From Sedimentibacter sp. MB31-C6 (GTDB lineage Bacteria; Bacillota; Clostridia; Tissierellales; Sedimentibacteraceae): a DNA stretch of 64,000 nt. Every line of letters begins with the position of its first letter. The first letter of the stretch is position 1. The position numbers were made by a program, and so were the translations under genes. Of this stretch, positions 1 to 7,682 are shown one piece after another. A model generated the notes under the pieces. That model did no database searches, was not told where the DNA came from, and saw only the letters and a list, made by a program, of their open reading frames with translations. Location of the stretch: contig NZ_CP142396.1 in assembly GCF_035934735.1 (NCBI RefSeq), positions 186,001 to 250,000 of the forward strand. The letters run 5' to 3'.

Positions 1-242
1 GTTACAACTGCACTTAAATCAGTTACAGTTATTGGTTTTTTCATAATTCTTTGACAAATATATTCAGTTACAACTGCTGAAACTACAGAAGCGATAACTA
101 AAATCAATGAATTAAATCCAAAATAAAAAATACTTGCCACTAATGCCGGTAGCAATGCAATAACTACATCTAGCATTAATTTCTGGGTCGTCTCATCTGT
201 TCTAATATGAGGTGATGATGAACCTATCAATTTATTTTCCAT
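1..242 (-). CDS. rnfD: RnfD, electron transport complex subunit D (partial, 3' end outside window)
   Basis: Only the first 80 codons are present; the gene runs off the left edge. The visible N-terminus carries the RnfD/NqrB-type opening SSSPHIRTDETTQ followed by MLDVVIALLPAL, the start of the first membrane helix. RnfD is a membrane subunit that carries covalently bound FMN in the Rnf complex, which couples reduced ferredoxin oxidation to NAD+ reduction and ion export; the flavinylation site lies outside the window. An AGGAGG site sits just before the ATG, and the start lies 12 bases after the rnfC stop, so the two are co-transcribed in the usual rnfC-rnfD order. Confidence 0.93.
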   Translation of the reverse strand, partial: MENKLIGSSSPHIRTDETTQKLMLDVVIALLPALVASIFYFGFNSLILVIASVVSAVVTEYICQRIMKKPITVTDLSAVV

Positions 243-254
243 CTATTATTCCTC

Positions 255-1586
255 CTATTTAGCCTTTTTGCGTTTAGTTAAAATTTCTTTTTTTGCAACA
301 CGTATCGTTTCAACCAAAGGTCTCTTTGCTGGACATATAAATGAACAAGATCCACATTCGATACAATCAGTTGCATGAAACTTATCAGCTTCTTCAAAAT
401 TATTTAATATTGCTTGTCTGCTGATCATATATGGCTGTAAATTAACGGGACATATACTTACACATTTTCCACATCTAATACAATTAGATGGTTCTGGAAC
501 TTCTGCATCCTTTTTATTAAGTACAAGTATACCTGAAGTTCCTTTGATAACTGGTACCTCATCAGTATATTGAGCTATTCCCATCATAGGTCCACCGTTA
601 ATTAATTTACCAGGCTCCTCAGAATAACCACCACATTGTTCAATTACATCTTTAAATAATGTTCCAATTCTAATATATAAATTTTTAGGATTTTGTATTG
701 CACTTCCTGTAACTGTTGTTACTCTTTGAATAACGGGCATTCCTGTTGCAATAACATTTCCTATAGTTGCAACAGTCCCTACATTGTCTACTATACAGCC
801 AACATCCATTGGAAGTCCGCCAGAAGGTACTTCTCTGCCAGTTATAGCATTAATAATTCTTTTTTCATCACCTTGTGGATATTTTGTTTCTAGAGATACT
901 ACCTCTATTCCTTCATAATCAGCCACAATTTTCTTCATAACCTCAATTGCATCAGGTTTATTCTTTTCTATAGCAACGTAAGATTTATTCACTCCTACTG
1001 CCTTCATAATTGCTCTTAACCCTAACAATACTAAATCTGGTTTTTCTAGCATTATTCTGTGGTCAGCTGTTAAGAAAGGTTCACATTCTGCTCCATTAAC
1101 TATTATAGTATCAATTGGCTTATCTTTCGGTGGACTTAGTTTTACGTGAGTTGGAAAACCTGCTCCACCCATTCCTGTTAAGCCAGCTTCTTTAATAATT
1201 GCCAAAACTTCTTCCTTAGATAAGTCTTCAAGTTTTCCCTTTGGCCTTACAGATTCGTGAATTTCAAATAAACCATCAGACTCAATAGTAATGCAACTTA
1301 CTTTAGCACCTGTTGTAATTTGATGCACATCAATTTTCTTTACAGTTCCAGATACACTTGAATGTACTGGTGATGAAACAAAAGCTTTAGATTCTCCAAT
1401 CTTTTGTCCTACTTTTACTTTTTCTCCTACTGTAACTAAAGAATCACAGGGGGCTCCTATATGCTGTGATAATGGAATCACAACTATATTAGGTTCTAAA
1501 GCATTTTCAATTGCTACATTCTCAGTTTTCGTTTTATGATGAGGGGGATGTATTCCGCCCCTGAATGTAAACACCTTTGCGCTCAT
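255..1586 (-). CDS. rnfC: RnfC, electron transport complex subunit C
   Basis: Full-length RnfC (443 aa). It is the peripheral subunit that carries the NADH/FMN-binding NuoF-like fold and two [4Fe-4S] clusters. The glycine-rich motif GMGGAGFPTH lies near residue 138. The two cluster motifs are CIRCGKCVSICP (about 369-380) and CIECGSCSFICP (about 408-419). The N-terminal opening FRGGIHPPHHK is typical of the family. It starts the rnf operon visible here; rnfD follows at 12 bases. A GAGGTGAT ribosome site precedes the ATG, and a sigma-A-like promoter lies about 25 bases further up. Confidence 0.97.
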   Translation of the reverse strand: MSAKVFTFRGGIHPPHHKTKTENVAIENALEPNIVVIPLSQHIGAPCDSLVTVGEKVKVGQKIGESKAFVSSPVHSSVSGTVKKIDVHQITTGAKVSCITIESDGLFEIHESVRPKGKLEDLSKEEVLAIIKEAGLTGMGGAGFPTHVKLSPPKDKPIDTIIVNGAECEPFLTADHRIMLEKPDLVLLGLRAIMKAVGVNKSYVAIEKNKPDAIEVMKKIVADYEGIEVVSLETKYPQGDEKRIINAITGREVPSGGLPMDVGCIVDNVGTVATIGNVIATGMPVIQRVTTVTGSAIQNPKNLYIRIGTLFKDVIEQCGGYSEEPGKLINGGPMMGIAQYTDEVPVIKGTSGILVLNKKDAEVPEPSNCIRCGKCVSICPVNLQPYMISRQAILNNFEEADKFHATDCIECGSCSFICPAKRPLVETIRVAKKEILTKRKKAK

Positions 1587-1609
1587 AATATCACCTCTTG
1601 TTTAAGTTT

Positions 1610-1638
1610 ATAATATAATTAACAATCCTAAAAATCAA
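1610..1638 (-). promoter_or_regulatory. Putative sigma-A promoter of the rnf operon
   Basis: On the minus strand TTGATT and TATTAT are separated by 17 bases, and the rnfC start codon lies about 24 bases past the -10. The 160-base gap to the upstream gene holds nothing else I recognise. Prediction from consensus only. Confidence 0.45.
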
Positions 1639-1747
1639 ACAAATTGATTATATCAGATTTACATTTATTTTTAAATACCTATTTTAAAATTTTTATCATT
1701 TATTTAATTTTTTTGCAAGGTTTTGTTATAAAATTTCAAATATTATG

Positions 1748-2293
1748 TTAATAATTATATAAATTCTTAATATTTTCATTAATATATTCTTTAATCCAAA
1801 GTAATACACTGCTTTCGTTTATATCAACATTTTCTAATATTTCTTTAATTTCAGTTGTACTTACTGAAAATGTTAACATATCTACCTTATGTTTATATAT
1901 TAACTCACAATCTACTAAAGAATTAATAATTGTCATAATTGTATCACCAATATTTCCCAAAGGTGCTCTATCAATATTACTTCTTTCAAAGCAGCATTCT
2001 ACCTTTGTTCCCTTTCCAATTGTAGAATCAATTGTTAAATTTCCGTTACATCTTTCACAAGCCTCTTTTAACATAGGAAGCCCTAAACCTACTTTTCTGG
2101 TTTTCCGTGTTGTATAAAAAGGATTTGTTACTTGATTTAGAATTTCTTTACTCATACCATTACCATTGTCATTAATTATAATTTTTAAAACATCATCCTT
2201 TATACTGTCCATTATTTCTATTTCAATTAATGACGCATTGGCTTTTACACTATTCATAGCAATATCTAATATATGCATGGACAATTCCTTCAT
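1748..2293 (-). CDS. HATPase_c domain ATP-binding protein of the hydrogenase-like sensor cluster
   Basis: A 181-aa soluble protein with the GHKL ATPase fold. The N box is seen in MHILDIAMNSVKANA, the G1 box as DNGNGMS and the G2 box as GLGLPMLKEA. There is no sensor, HAMP or phospho-acceptor His domain, so it is not a classical kinase; it resembles the stand-alone ATP-binding proteins found beside iron-hydrogenase genes in Clostridia. The C-terminal 70 residues match nothing I know. It is the last gene of the cluster, separated from the PHP gene by a hairpin, and has its own AGGAGG-like site. Partner and substrate are unknown; a role in phosphorylation or binding within the sensor cluster is inference. 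Confidence 0.75.
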   Translation of the reverse strand: MKELSMHILDIAMNSVKANASLIEIEIMDSIKDDVLKIIINDNGNGMSKEILNQVTNPFYTTRKTRKVGLGLPMLKEACERCNGNLTIDSTIGKGTKVECCFERSNIDRAPLGNIGDTIMTIINSLVDCELIYKHKVDMLTFSVSTTEIKEILENVDINESSVLLWIKEYINENIKNLYNY

Positions 2294-2320
2294 ACTAACC
2301 TCCTAGCAGGCATTAAATAA

Positions 2321-2341
2321 AAAGTCGCATAATGCGACTTT
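2321..2341 (-). terminator. Hairpin terminator/attenuator after the PHP gene
   Basis: A perfect 10-bp inverted repeat (AAAGTCGCAT / ATGCGACTTT, 1-base gap) begins within the stop codon of the PHP gene. On the minus strand it is followed by TTATTT. It lies between two genes of the same cluster, so it may lower expression of the last HATPase gene rather than end the transcript fully. Confidence 0.6.
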
Positions 2342-3032
2342 AATATATCTTTAAATATCTATAGACATCCTCTATTGAATCTAAATTCATAAAATTTTCG
2401 GGTTCAGATATATCTACTAACTGATGTGCATCCGAATTTACTAATTTTATATATTTTTTTAATTGTTTATCCTTTATCTCTTCATTTGAAGTAACTTCAA
2501 TAAAATTCAATTCTAAATCGATAGGTATAAATCCTAATACACCTAATATACCATTTGATTTTTTATATACATGTGCAGGAACAGTAATTCCGTGATATCT
2601 CTTTGATAAATAATAAATATCTTCTACAGAATAACTTGTTGCATTTATTAAAAGTTTATCTAATTCTCCAATTTTTTCTTCATTATGATTGTAAATATTT
2701 TGTTCTCCAAAAATTTTAGTATTATTTTTAATATTTGGTAACGAATCATATATTACATTGCCAAATGCCAAGGCGTCATCAAGAGCTTTAAAATAACATA
2801 ATATATGAACTTCTTCTTTGGTTGTTACTTCTATTCCAGGAATTACCTTTATGCCCATTTTTTTTCCTAAAAATGCAATAGCTGATAAATTCTTAGTTGT
2901 ATTATGATCAGTAATAGAAATGATATTCAAACCTTTTATATAGGACATATTAATAATATTATTGGGCGTCATATCACTATTTCCACATGGAGATAAATCA
3001 GAATGAATATGCAAATCATAATAAAATTTCAT
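2340..3032 (-). CDS. PHP domain metal-dependent phosphoesterase
   Basis: A 230-aa protein of the PHP family (polymerase and histidinol phosphatase-like). Metal-binding motifs are visible: DLHIHSDLSPCG at the N-terminus, ITDHNTTKN near residue 40, an H in the middle (VPAHVYK) and NSDAH near residue 200. The length fits a single-domain PHP phosphoesterase. It overlaps the preceding DRTGG gene by 4 bases (ATGA), so the two are translationally coupled. In related Clostridia, PHP genes sit in this same cluster beside hydrogenase-like and DRTGG genes. Its substrate is unknown; a small phosphorylated or nucleotide signal is a guess. Confidence 0.85.
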   Translation of the reverse strand: MKFYYDLHIHSDLSPCGNSDMTPNNIINMSYIKGLNIISITDHNTTKNLSAIAFLGKKMGIKVIPGIEVTTKEEVHILCYFKALDDALAFGNVIYDSLPNIKNNTKIFGEQNIYNHNEEKIGELDKLLINATSYSVEDIYYLSKRYHGITVPAHVYKKSNGILGVLGFIPIDLELNFIEVTSNEEIKDKQLKKYIKLVNSDAHQLVDISEPENFMNLDSIEDVYRYLKIY

Positions 3033-3361
3033 TTTATACCCATGGTGTGCAATCTACAAGCCACTTGATATGCACTATCCTTAGTTTTGAATATCGGTAT
3101 ATCTAATTCTTTTGCTTTATTTAAAGTTTCATCTTCAATTTCCATACCTTCAACAATAATTATGCATGATAAATCTAAGAGTTCTGCAATAGCTACAATA
3201 TTGACATGAGTTTGTATTGTAATCCAAAGGAAATTTTCTTTCGCCTTTGACATAGCAATACTTAATAAATCTCCAATATAAACACCTTCAATTTGTATTT
3301 CTTTATTTGTAACTAATAATGGTTCTAATTTTAAATTACTAGCTAAATCCAAATTCTTCAT
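3029..3361 (-). CDS. DRTGG domain protein (second copy in cluster)
   Basis: About 110 aa, made of a single DRTGG-type regulatory domain. This is the domain found in phosphotransacetylases and CBS-pyrophosphatases, where it binds adenine nucleotides or helps oligomerise. Visible features are the alternating hydrophobic strands with YIGDLLSIAMS and CIIIVEGMEI. An in-frame TTG lies 12 bases upstream, but the ATG at 3361 is preferred because GGAGGGG lies directly before it. It is a paralogue of the DRTGG gene at the head of the cluster, and sits between the hydrogenase-like and PHP genes, overlapping the latter. Confidence 0.75.
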   Translation of the reverse strand: MKNLDLASNLKLEPLLVTNKEIQIEGVYIGDLLSIAMSKAKENFLWITIQTHVNIVAIAELLDLSCIIIVEGMEIEDETLNKAKELDIPIFKTKDSAYQVACRLHTMGIK

Positions 3362-3387
3362 ATACCCCTCCAATATATTTAATCACT

Positions 3388-4623
3388 TCATGAATTAGCT
3401 CTTAAAACAACACATTCAAATATAGTCGATTGACCATTGTAAATGTCTTCTGCATGAGAGAGACAAGTAGGCGACCCACAAGATCCACAATCTAAGCCAG
3501 GGAGTATTGCCAATATTTGTTTAATTTCCTCATTCTTTTTTAATGCTTCTTTTATATTAATTTTATTTACACTTTCAGTATCCGGAAATTCAAATTCAAA
3601 AAACCCTTTATTGTATAACTTTTCAAAACATTCTAAATCAGAATTAATTGGTTCTCCATCTAATGTATTTAATATATACTTATTATTACTGCTTGCTATA
3701 AATGGATTTATAACATTAAAAGTTCCACCTACACAACCTTGAACACAGGCCAATACCTCAACATAATCAACTCCTGACAACTTGCCATTTTCTATTTCTT
3801 CTAATATCTGTATTACATTTTCCATTCCATTTACAGCAATAAAGTTTGTCAATTTAGCAGATTTTGATTGTCCGCCACACACTGACCACTTTAAGCCACT
3901 TAAAGATGGATAAGAGCAAATTAAATTGTCTTCCTTTACAACTTTTTGATATAATTCCCCATAAATTTTATTAAGAGGTATTACCCAATCAACAGAAGGT
4001 CCAAGATTTCCTATAGGATCAGTAACTGCTAACAATTTAGCTGGACATGGAGTAATATAAAACACGCCTATATCCTTATCTTCTAAGTTAAACTTCTTTC
4101 TAGCGTTATTTCTTGCTAGAATACCTGCAATTTCCATAGGTGTCTTCAATGCAATTAAATTTTCTGTTAAAGATGGATATCTTATATTTATAAGCCTTAA
4201 TGTAGCTGGACAATTAGTGTTTATAAATGGTCTGATGTCTTTGTTATTATCTATTTTTTTCTTTATTGCCTTAGCAACTAGTTCTGCAGCCCAACTTTCA
4301 TCATATACATAATCGAATCCAAGTTTTAAAATTGCATTCTGTACTACACATATATCAGTTCCTCTCGGAAACTGACCATAAATAGTAGTAGATGGTATAG
4401 CAATTTTACATTTATAAGCATTCGTTTCATTTTTCCACTCAATACATTCAGGAGAATATGCTCCATATGAACACGCTCTTATACATTCTCCACAATGTAT
4501 ACATTTTTTATGATCAATTATAGCTTTACCATTCTTTATTCTAATCGCCTGTGTAGGACACTTTTTCATACAGTTAGTGCATCCCCTACATTTTTCTTTA
4601 TCAAACATAATAGAAAAATTCAT
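3388..4623 (-). CDS. [FeFe]-hydrogenase-like iron-sulfur protein, likely redox/H2 sensor
   Basis: 411 aa with three parts. First come two 2[4Fe-4S] ferredoxin motifs (Cys12, 15, 18, 22 and Cys41, 44, 47, 51). Second is an iron-hydrogenase large-domain core. Third is a C-terminal Fe-S motif, LPGLDCGSCGSPTC, of the kind also found in RnfB and corrinoid proteins. In the H-cluster region the L1 motif reads NTNCPA instead of TSCCP, L2 reads TPCPAK and L3 reads ACVQGCVGG. All four cluster-ligand cysteines can be placed, but the proton-relay cysteine of catalytic enzymes is replaced by Asn. This argues for a sensory or alternative role rather than fast H2 turnover. It is flanked by HATPase and DRTGG genes 12-26 bases away. 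Confidence 0.8.
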   Translation of the reverse strand: MNFSIMFDKEKCRGCTNCMKKCPTQAIRIKNGKAIIDHKKCIHCGECIRACSYGAYSPECIEWKNETNAYKCKIAIPSTTIYGQFPRGTDICVVQNAILKLGFDYVYDESWAAELVAKAIKKKIDNNKDIRPFINTNCPATLRLINIRYPSLTENLIALKTPMEIAGILARNNARKKFNLEDKDIGVFYITPCPAKLLAVTDPIGNLGPSVDWVIPLNKIYGELYQKVVKEDNLICSYPSLSGLKWSVCGGQSKSAKLTNFIAVNGMENVIQILEEIENGKLSGVDYVEVLACVQGCVGGTFNVINPFIASSNNKYILNTLDGEPINSDLECFEKLYNKGFFEFEFPDTESVNKINIKEALKKNEEIKQILAILPGLDCGSCGSPTCLSHAEDIYNGQSTIFECVVLRANS

Positions 4624-4635
4624 TTGTCAATCCCC

Positions 4636-5061
4636 CTATATAAATATCGTCAATTCTATTAAAGTGCCATTTTTATCCGATATTATTTTAAATATATCAG
4701 AGTATTTTTTCATATTAGGTAGTCCCATTCCAGCTCCAAAGCCTAGCTCTCTTACCTTATCAGTTGCTGTTGAATAACCTTCAGTCATTGCTAATTCAAC
4801 ATTGTCAATTCCTGGCCCTATATCCTTCGATATTATTATAATTTTATCTTCATATAAGTCACAATAGATTTTTCCCCCTAAAGAATGAATAACAAGATTG
4901 ATTTCTGCTTCATAAAAAACTATTGCAATTTTCCTGATAACTTTAGAATCAATACCTAATGATTTTAAATTACTTTTAATATAACTTGAACTTTTGCCTG
5001 CAGTAATAAAATCATTAGAAGTTATCTCAAAACTAAATCTTTTTAATAAGTCGTTTGCCAT
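4636..5061 (-). CDS. RsbW/RsbT-like ATP-binding anti-sigma-type protein
   Basis: 141 aa, a small GHKL ATPase of the serine/threonine kinase anti-sigma class. The ATP-binding boxes are seen as FYEAEINLVIHS, SKDIGPGIDN and LGFGAGMGLPNMKK. Proteins of this size act on sigma or anti-anti-sigma factors, but no STAS partner is encoded nearby, so the target is unknown. It overlaps the 3' end of the upstream DRTGG gene by 19 bases and precedes the hydrogenase-like gene by 12 bases, which points to one transcript and probably one complex. It differs from the other HATPase gene of the cluster, which is longer. Confidence 0.8.
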   Translation of the reverse strand: MANDLLKRFSFEITSNDFITAGKSSSYIKSNLKSLGIDSKVIRKIAIVFYEAEINLVIHSLGGKIYCDLYEDKIIIISKDIGPGIDNVELAMTEGYSTATDKVRELGFGAGMGLPNMKKYSDIFKIISDKNGTLIELTIFI

Positions 5062-5405
5062 TTCCGATTTCCCTTCATGCCGTTTTTATATAATAACCCG
5101 CATGTTTCGAACATAATATTATCAGTAGCAAGTATAGTTAAAGAATTTTCAACAGCTAAATCAATTATATCTGAATTTGGTACTTTTCCTCGTACAAAAA
5201 GCACGGCAGATATATCCATTATTTCAGCAGTTCTAATCACCTGAGGATTACTTAAACCAGTAATAAGCAAAGTTTCATCATTTGCATAGGCTAATACATC
5301 ACTCATTAAGTCACTGGCAAAAGCATACTCAAATTCTTTCTCTTCATTACAAAATTCAGTTAAAACTTTCGCATTAACAATTTCAATGATTTCTTTGATT
5401 TTCAT
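5043..5405 (-). CDS. DRTGG domain protein (first gene of the sensor cluster)
   Basis: About 120 aa, a stand-alone DRTGG regulatory domain (FASDLMSDVLAY, LLITGLSNPQVIRTAEIMDISAVLFV). Such domains bind nucleotides or mediate dimerisation in larger enzymes; here it is alone. An upstream in-frame TTG exists, but the ATG at 5405 lies at normal spacing after TGGGGGA and is preferred. It heads the cluster, with a good promoter about 170 bases upstream, and its 3' end overlaps the RsbW-like gene. It is clearly related to the second DRTGG protein at 3.0-3.4 kb. Confidence 0.75.
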   Translation of the reverse strand: MKIKEIIEIVNAKVLTEFCNEEKEFEYAFASDLMSDVLAYANDETLLITGLSNPQVIRTAEIMDISAVLFVRGKVPNSDIIDLAVENSLTILATDNIMFETCGLLYKNGMKGNRKWQTTY

Positions 5406-5576
5406 ATTGTCCCCCAAGACTTAATATTATTTTATTATTAATTAATAATTTTCATCCTTCACGTATATCTATAATTTAATAAAATTTCTCTAATTTTATT
5501 ATGTTTTAACATTCTGCATCCTCACCTTTAGAGGTGGTTTTATACATTCATCTCATTTTGTAAATATTATAATATA

Positions 5577-5605
5577 ATTATAATATAAATACCGTCTTTT
5601 CACAA
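5577..5605 (-). promoter_or_regulatory. Putative sigma-A promoter of the sensor cluster, with long leader
   Basis: On the minus strand TTGTGA and TATAAT are spaced by 17 bases. The predicted leader to the first ATG is about 165 bases and contains a small hairpin with CACCT/AGGTG arms (about 5523-5536). I recognise no riboswitch class and no Rex-type operator in it. Confidence 0.55.
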
Positions 5606-5644
5606 GAGTATTTGAAAAAAGGTATGCAATTTTAAAAAATTATC

Positions 5645-5673
5645 TTTACAAAATATAAATCTTCTATTATAAT
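5645..5673 (+). promoter_or_regulatory. Promoter of tRNA-Leu
   Basis: TTTACA and TATAAT are separated by 17 bases, and the tRNA begins 17 bases past the -10. The match to sigma-A consensus is strong and the position fits. Confidence 0.7.
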
Positions 5674-5690
5674 AATAAAGCACTATAAAT

Positions 5691-5776
5691 GCGGTTGTGG
5701 CGGAACGGCAGACGCACTAGCTTGAGGGGCTAGCGAATGAATATTCGTGGGGGTTCAAGTCCCCCCGACCGCACCA
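5691..5776 (+). tRNA. tRNA-Leu (anticodon GAG)
   Basis: An 86-base class II tRNA with encoded CCA. The 7-bp acceptor stem pairs GCGGTTG with CGACCGC (one G-T). The anticodon arm is CTAGC-TTGAGGG-GCTAG, giving anticodon GAG. The long variable arm (CGAATGAATATTCG) and TTCAAGT loop are clear. It stands alone between its own promoter and a strong terminator. Confidence 0.97.
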
Positions 5777-5785
5777 AAATATAAT

Positions 5786-5835
5786 AAATAAGATAAAAAA
5801 ATTTAGAGATAATCCTAAATTTTTTTATCTTATTT
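5786..5835. terminator. Bidirectional rho-independent terminator
   Basis: A perfect 21-bp inverted repeat with an 8-base loop; each arm contains a run of seven A or T, so it can stop transcription both from tRNA-Leu (+) and from the convergent amidase gene (-). Confidence 0.85.
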
Positions 5836-5848
5836 TTAAATTTATAAA

Positions 5849-6595
5849 TTATTGTAAAGTAATATATTGAGAAAATACATATCCAATTGTACCATTGTAG
5901 TTTATATTATACCAATCACCAACTTGCTCGATTATAGTCACAGTAGCACCATTAGGTGCCATACCTATTACAGGTGCATTTAATGATGGACCATTTCTAA
6001 TATTTAAATAGCCACTAGTTAGGGTTACTAATCCAATTTGTTCTTCTTCAGGCGGAACTACTTCAGGTTGCCCATAAAAATACTCAGCAATTGAAGTAGC
6101 AATTACATTTCCAATTGAATCAATATTATTTGTTATCCAATTTGCATCTTCTATATTATCATGATAAGCAACTTCTATTAAAACAGAAGGTGCTCTTGTT
6201 CTTGAAACTTCTCCAAGGCTAGTTGTAGGAACAATTGATACAAGATCAGGCAAAGGATAAATTTCTCGAAAATTCTGTTGAAGAATTTCAGCCATTCTTA
6301 ACCCATCAGCACTAGTTGGATAGTAAAAGGTAATAACACCTCTATTCTGACCTGCTTGTGCCTCCCCTGATGCATTAGAATGTATAGCTACATGAAAATC
6401 ATAATTTCCTGCATTAGAATCTCGTATAGACGAACCAGCTGTCATTTCTGGTGTGTTTCTTGCGTATTCTATCCCGTACTGTTGTAAGTATGGTATCATT
6501 GCATCAGTTACTAAATTCATCCAGTATTCCTCATTTCCCTCTGTTACATAGGGATTAAATTCTTGTGTCGAAGGACTTAAATATATTGTAGGCAT
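5849..6595 (-). CDS. N-acetylmuramoyl-L-alanine amidase (Amidase_3) with C-terminal SH3b domain, no signal peptide
   Basis: 248 aa. Residues about 1-175 form a zinc amidase that cleaves the lactyl-peptide bond of peptidoglycan: the start IYLSPSTQEFN, AIHSNAS and VLIEVAYHDN motifs hold the metal and catalytic residues. Residues about 185-248 form a bacterial SH3 domain (GYLNIRNGPSLNAPVIG) for wall binding. No signal peptide is visible. Signal-less Amidase_3 enzymes such as CwlC of Bacillus act in mother-cell lysis at the end of sporulation. A sigma-K-like promoter upstream supports that role, but a phage-type or general lysin cannot be excluded. The ATG follows AGGGAGG. Confidence 0.9.
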   Translation of the reverse strand: MPTIYLSPSTQEFNPYVTEGNEEYWMNLVTDAMIPYLQQYGIEYARNTPEMTAGSSIRDSNAGNYDFHVAIHSNASGEAQAGQNRGVITFYYPTSADGLRMAEILQQNFREIYPLPDLVSIVPTTSLGEVSRTRAPSVLIEVAYHDNIEDANWITNNIDSIGNVIATSIAEYFYGQPEVVPPEEEQIGLVTLTSGYLNIRNGPSLNAPVIGMAPNGATVTIIEQVGDWYNINYNGTIGYVFSQYITLQ

Positions 6596-6638
6596 TTCAA
6601 ACCTCCCTTTTTATAGTATTCAACATTGTTGTTTATCC

Positions 6639-6665
6639 TATTTTATGCCACTTTATAAATCCTGT
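6639..6665 (-). promoter_or_regulatory. Candidate sigma-K promoter of the amidase gene
   Basis: On the minus strand a -10 of the form CATANNNTA (CATAAAATA) is preceded at 16 bases by an AC-type -35 (AACA). The amidase ATG is about 44 bases downstream of the -10. This matches the Bacillus sigma-K consensus, which is short, so chance is possible. Confidence 0.4.
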
Positions 6666-6752
6666 TCTTAATTTAAATTACGTATATCTATTTTTATGAA
6701 TTAATATTATTTATCATTCTTAATCATATAATATTATTAGGGGGATGAAAAA

Positions 6753-7505
6753 ATGATTAAAAGAATATATAACTGTTTATATAAAAGAATCTTTATTTTT
6801 ATTTTTATATTTTGTATAGTAATAGTGTTTTTTTCTTTAACTAATGTTCATTCTAAAAAAATAGTATTCAGTAAAATAAACCCAACTGAAAATATAAATA
6901 AAAAAGTAATTATAGACAATTGCGAAAAGTATAACATGTCTATTTATTACCCAAATACAAAAAACAGCAAGGTTAACAATAATATAAAATTTATTATTAA
7001 TAATTATAAAAGAAGGATAAAATATGATACTAAACATTTTATTCCAACTGATGATAAAGACAAAGTAATAATGAATATAGATTACAATATTACTAGCGTT
7101 AATAAAGAAATAATATCAATTATTTTCTTGGTAGATTACAGATATGGACAAATAACTAATAAAGAAATAATTACAAAGACATATAACTTATCTACAGGAG
7201 AAGAATTATATTTAAATGATATGTTTGATGAAAAATTAGGATATTCAGATCTCTTATCTATTAAAGCTAGAGAAGCTCTAATAAACAATAAAAAGATTGA
7301 TAATAGAAATTTAATTTACTTTATAGATGATATTAACTTTAGTAATATTAAAAGTTTTGATGGTTATACTTTTTCTAATTCACATTTATCTATTTATTTT
7401 AACTCTAATAAACTCTCATCAAAATTTATTGATATTTATGAAATACAAATACCATGGATAGAAGTAGAACACCTGCTTAAAAATAATATATTGCTAATTA
7501 AATAG
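6753..7505 (+). CDS. Membrane-anchored protein with DUF4163/DUF3298-like (RsiV/PdaC-type) domain
   Basis: 250 aa. A single membrane segment rich in Phe and Ile occupies about residues 12-31, and the rest should lie outside the membrane. The pattern NIDYNITSVNKEIISIIFLVDYRYG followed by KTYNLSTGEELYLNDMF is characteristic of the DUF4163-DUF3298 pair found in the anti-sigma factor RsiV, where it binds lysozyme, and in the deacetylase PdaC. No enzyme domain is attached. It is one of few plus-strand genes here, with GGGGGATGAAAAA before the ATG. Lysozyme binding is inference only. Residues are very rich in Asn, Ile and Lys, as expected for the low-GC host. Confidence 0.6.
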   Translation: MIKRIYNCLYKRIFIFIFIFCIVIVFFSLTNVHSKKIVFSKINPTENINKKVIIDNCEKYNMSIYYPNTKNSKVNNNIKFIINNYKRRIKYDTKHFIPTDDKDKVIMNIDYNITSVNKEIISIIFLVDYRYGQITNKEIITKTYNLSTGEELYLNDMFDEKLGYSDLLSIKAREALINNKKIDNRNLIYFIDDINFSNIKSFDGYTFSNSHLSIYFNSNKLSSKFIDIYEIQIPWIEVEHLLKNNILLIK

Positions 7506-7507
7506 GG

Positions 7508-7531
7508 CAAGCCGCGGATTTCCGCGGCTTG
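7508..7531. terminator. GC-rich 11-bp perfect hairpin after the DUF4163-like gene
   Basis: CAAGCCGCGGA and its complement are separated by TT. It begins just after the stop codon. There is no T run on the plus strand (a run of A follows), so it may act as a transcript-end stabiliser or be a repeat rather than a classical terminator. The rest of the 177-base gap to the next gene shows nothing. Confidence 0.5.
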
Positions 7532-7682
7532 AGGCAAAAAATTTAAGAGGCATTTATAAATTAACATTTACAAATGTAATATCATTATACTATTATATTA
7601 AAAATAATTCAAATATTTTTTTATAAATTGTAAATAGATTGTTTAACCCAATAGTAAATCATTACCTTATCTTAAAATTCAA

